DNA of 64,000 bases. It comes from Actinomucor elegans (taxonomy: Eukaryota; Mucoromycota; Mucoromycetes; Mucorales; Mucoraceae). Under the pieces are notes generated by a model. It made no database searches. It had not been told where the DNA came from and saw nothing but the letters and a program-made list of their open reading frames with translations. Every line of letters begins with the position of its first letter. Position 1 is the stretch's first letter. The translations under genes and the position numbers were made by a program. Below, piece after piece: positions 60,974 through 64,000 of this stretch. The stretch is taken from the NCBI GenBank assembly GCA_026027325.1, contig JAMSLZ010000005.1, positions 992,001 through 1,056,000 on the forward strand, read 5' to 3'.

Positions 60974-61729
60974 CTACTTTTTAGCCGTCGCGAGCTTCTT
61001 TATGTCACTTCCAGCAACTTCAATTTTACCACTACTATAGTAGTTCATCATGCACTCCAGTTTCCACTTTTTCCACACCTCTTCAGTGGGAAACCCCATC
61101 TTCTCCCATTCTTTTTCTTCTACCTCTTCCTCTTCCTCTTCCTCTTCCTCTTCTTCCACTTGATCCTCATAACGCAACAAAAAATTGGGTCGATGATCTG
61201 TTGCTAATTCAGATACAAACTGTGTCGCGTCTACAGCCAAGCGATCGTGTCTTTCCAGCAACTGGTTCCATTGTCTCATCTGTGTCTGCATCATTTGTTC
61301 ATCGTCCATATTATTATGACTCTGAACATTGCTATTATCATTAAGTAATTCGTGCGCGATCGTTGCCTGTGTTTCAGCTTCTAGTTTTTCAATATCAGGA
61401 ATGAGCTTTGTTCTCAATAAGACGCTAAGAATATTGGTCTCTTGTTCGGTTGTAGTGGGTATATAGGGGTGAACCATGAGCTTAGGAAGTGTAGCATTGC
61501 TGCCTTTTTCTGTGTAATGATAAAAGTCTTCGGAAAGAGACGCGAATTTGGCAGTAAGCATATTGAATTTGTTTAAAAGATCTGGCCAAGTGAATGGATA
61601 TTTGGGTTCCTTGAGGTAGGTGAGGTGTGTAGAAAAGGTTTCTTGTAGTGACCATAGTTTGCCGCGTAGGGCTTCTAGTTCTTGGTATGTGTTAGGATCG
61701 AGCGTCGCTTGTATTTGTGATTGATCCAT
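60974..61729 (-). CDS. MED8: Mediator complex subunit 8
   Basis: Single-exon gene of 251 residues. Med8 is a head-module subunit of Mediator and bridges TBP/Med18-Med20 to the polymerase II preinitiation complex. The N-terminal helix pair (TLDPNTYQELEALRGKLWSL, then FSTHLTYLKE) and the WPDLLNKFNMLTAKFASLSE segment match the conserved Med8 helices; VHPYIPTTTEQETNILSVLL is the best conserved block. A poly-Glu run (about residues 194-206) and a Lys-rich tail (SDIKKLATAKK) extend the C-terminus beyond the core. There is no intron. The ATG at 61729 is preceded by a T-rich leader. It lies on the same strand as the PAK gene, separated by 478 bp, without evidence of co-regulation. Confidence 0.82.
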   Translation of the reverse strand: MDQSQIQATLDPNTYQELEALRGKLWSLQETFSTHLTYLKEPKYPFTWPDLLNKFNMLTAKFASLSEDFYHYTEKGSNATLPKLMVHPYIPTTTEQETNILSVLLRTKLIPDIEKLEAETQATIAHELLNDNSNVQSHNNMDDEQMMQTQMRQWNQLLERHDRLAVDATQFVSELATDHRPNFLLRYEDQVEEEEEEEEEEEVEEKEWEKMGFPTEEVWKKWKLECMMNYYSSGKIEVAGSDIKKLATAKK

Positions 61730-62207
61730 AATGGTTAATTCAGGTTATTTTTTTTTTTTTTTTTAAAAAAAAGGGTTGCGGATTGAGAGAAAACCAGTTC
61801 ATTGTATTTTTTGAGCCTTGAGGTTTATCAACATGACTTTCATTGGATTTCGGTCATTGAATTGTCAACCTACTACTGCTGCTTTCATTGGATAGCAAAG
61901 ATGAGATACAGTACTCGACATAAAGTATCAACTCGATCTAGTCTTTCCACTTCTACGCCAGTTTCATATCATGAAATAAATAAAGTATACTAACCAAGTT
62001 TATACAAGATTTTGCGTACACACCATAATGATGTAAATATTAGATACATCTGCTTTCAAAAGCTTAGTAATTGACACTTCAAATAGGACGATATGAAATT
62101 GAGATTTATTCTCTAAACAATGAATAGCCTCCTCTGCTGCTCAAAACAATATAAACAATAGATTTCAATAATAAAAATACAATGGGGGGGGGGTAAATTA
62201 ACAAAGC
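61730..62207. other. Intergenic, MED8 5' and kinase 3' flank
   Basis: 478 bp. A T18-type run lies at 61746-61764 and a G9 run at about 62185-62193. A 63-codon plus-strand frame (61802-61993) lacks any family signal. Confidence 0.5.
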
Positions 62208-64000
62208 TTAATTATAGTTTTCCTGTTGCTGTTGCTGTTGAATGGTATCCTTGGCAGCTTTAATCAATGGTGTAAGCGTGTAAAGTGGATCTGCCTTGCG
62301 CAAGAAAGGATGTCGAAACAGTTCCGCAGCGGTAGGTCTAAACGCAGGATCTGCTTGTAGACAGAGAAACAAAAAATCTTTGAATATATCACTAAGAGAT
62401 TCAGGGTTCTGTAAATCCGGTGTTCCGTTGTTGGCAATCAGGTAGAGTGCGCGCAATGGGTTTTCGTTTAAATAAGGCGGTTCACCTTCGATCATTTCAA
62501 TGGCCAGAATACCCAAGGACCAGATATCTACTTTTTGATCATAAGCTTTTCTAGTTACAACTTCTGGAGCCATCTATGAACATGTTTAGTTGACGGATGT
62601 CAGTAGGAATGATTGTACTTTACCCAGTATGGCGTACCCACTAGAGTTGTACGTTTTGATTGGGGCTCATGAAGTTGGGCACAAAATCCAAAATCGGCTA
62701 TAGGCATTGGGGTTTAATCATTAATAGAGCATTGATGTTATGTTAACTTACTTAATTTGATATCGCCTTGCATACTCAACAAGACGTTATCACTTTTGAT
62801 ATCTCTATGGATGACACCATTGGCATGAAGATGTTTTAATCCTTCAAGAATTTCTTTACAAATAGCAGCGATTTGACCTTCCATGATCATATTGCAAGTA
62901 ACAACGTCTGTTAGACTACCACCTTCCATGTACTCCATCACTACCCAAAGGTCGCCTTTCCAAAGATAAGATTCGATAAAGTTAACAATGTTCTTTTGCT
63001 GAGAGCGTTTCATAACCATGATTTCATTGATAATCAACTCTTTCTTGGGTTGTTTTTCGAGATTCATTTGCTTAATAGCTACAGGCATTGGATGGTCTTG
63101 ACGGTAAGCGATGAATACACCCCCTGATGCTCTAACAACAATATTAATTATAAGATAGGATGGTTTGCCCTTCTATTTTACCCTTGACCAATCTTGTTCA
63201 TATTGGAATATATCAACCGTGGATCCGAATTAATGCACAATTCTTGCAGTTTAAGCAGCACTTCTTGGTCTTTCATGGCATCCTTTTGCTCCTTTGGTGG
63301 TCTGGCTTTGACTGTGCCTGGAGGGCCAATATTCGAAGATAGCGAAGAGGATGTTTCTATCGTGTCGGGATCTCTCATTTGTGTTAATTCAGGTAGATTA
63401 TCCAGTTCTTGATCCCCAAATTCATCCGAAAAAGAAGCTGTTGATTCCGAATCGATCGAGTTGATATCATCCACGTATTCTAATCCAAGCTGTTTAGCCA
63501 CTTTGGTTTTACCCCGCCCCCATGGCATTTCGACTTACCATCTTCCAATCGTTTTGTAGGTGTCTCTATAGCCGTACTCTTTGTACTTGAAGATACCTTC
63601 ACAAAGCTTAGTATATATGTTCAATTACTGCTAACAGAGTACTTACTAGGCCTGCTTTACTATTATTAGGACTTTCCTCTTTTGCCTTGGTAATACGAAG
63701 CGTAGAGAATCGTCTCAAAGTTTTGGATTTGAGGCTCTGGCTGGCATTAGTATCATTTTTTGGAATTTTACTCCAAACACCCTCTTCCAGGGTTTGCTGT
63801 GTATTTCCTTGAAGGAATTCGATAGCATGGATAACAGCCTACATATAATTATCAGAAGGGCTATAGTTCCCCATCCTGTTTCAAGGTTACCTGAGGATTA
63901 TTTTCTTGTTCCTGTCTTGTGATACCGCTTTGTGTAAGTAAAACTTGCCATTCTTTGGGTAATCCAGTAAAAGCTCCAGTACTTGAATCAAAGCCTACGT
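62208..64000 (-). CDS. PAK-family Ser/Thr kinase (Ste20/Cla4 type), 3' part
   Basis: The 5' end lies beyond the right edge. Exons on the minus strand: >64000-63891, 63838-63647, 63596-63539, 63479-63182, 63131-62752, 62697-62624, 62573-62208. The first visible exon starts inside a CRIB/PBD domain ([18 protein letters not shown], then [19 protein letters not shown]) that binds GTP-loaded Cdc42/Rac. A Ser-rich linker follows, then the kinase: glycine loop [15 protein letters not shown] lysine VAIKQMNL, catalytic [15 protein letters not shown] in [11 protein letters not shown], activation loop [13 protein letters not shown]. It ends in a Gln-rich tail ([10 protein letters not shown]). KLTDFGFCA favours the Cla4/Skm1 branch, which controls septins, polarity and cytokinesis; a PH domain would lie upstream and cannot be seen. 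The acceptor at 63479 is one of two frame-compatible choices. Confidence 0.92.

Noticed and set aside
63480..63538. A separate small protein starting at 63528 (MPWGRGK)
   Set aside because: This ATG lies inside an intron of the PAK kinase gene; splicing GTAAGT to TTAG keeps the kinase frame.

Overview
The window is nuclear DNA of a filamentous fungus, most likely an early-diverging Mucoromycota (Mucorales-like) species. It is AT-rich, full of A/T homopolymer tracts, and its genes are split by many short (about 40-90 nt) GT..AG introns with CTAAC/CTAAT-like branch points. The proteins (saccharolysin, Tma46, Shp1/p47, Elp3, Med8, Unc104-type kinesin, PAK kinase) are fungal housekeeping types. 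I rebuilt exon chains by hand for all multi-exon genes. Every complete chain sums to a multiple of three, which supports the models.

Layout. 0-1.4 kb: first exon of the CPSF73/Ysh1 endonuclease (-), divergent from a VC0807-like membrane protein (+). 1.4-4.6 kb: intergenic with decayed coding-like frames. 4.6-11.4 kb: Tma46, a 23-exon M3 metallopeptidase and mitochondrial uS7, all (+). 11.6-12.5 kb: a degenerate tandem array of about 130-bp units. 13.1-15.8 kb: a 25-residue metallothionein whose gene is split by an intron (+), convergent with an MFS transporter (-). 18.5-21.9 kb: a kinesin-4 (-), then a small 80-aa protein (+). 24.3-26.3 kb: a Prm10/ThrE-type transporter (+). 26.3-30.6 kb: gene-poor, with decayed fragments. 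30.6-32.3 kb: an intact IS630/Tc1/mariner-like element. 32.8-45.7 kb: Shp1/p47 (+), a three-finger C2H2 factor (-), a Ser/Pro-rich SxIP protein (-), a hemerythrin-like protein (+) and Elp3 (+). 45.7-50.7 kb: a kinesin-3 (-). 51.4-56.7 kb: a complete CACTA transposon with a 3-bp target duplication. 56.7-61 kb: gene-poor, with a broken gene. 61-64 kb: Med8 (-) and a PAK-family kinase (-) running off the right edge.

There is no operon-like logic. Notable groupings are the two microtubule motors plus an SxIP (EB1-binding type) candidate within 32 kb, and the metallothionein/MFS convergent pair. The most unusual content is the two apparently intact DNA transposons. The CACTA element carries a spliced 930-aa tnp2-like transposase, a divergent second gene and a 39-bp subterminal minisatellite. 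The mariner-like element has an exceptionally long D-to-E spacing. The tiny metallothionein is easily missed by ordinary ORF calling. No tRNA, rRNA, snRNA or CRISPR array was recognised.
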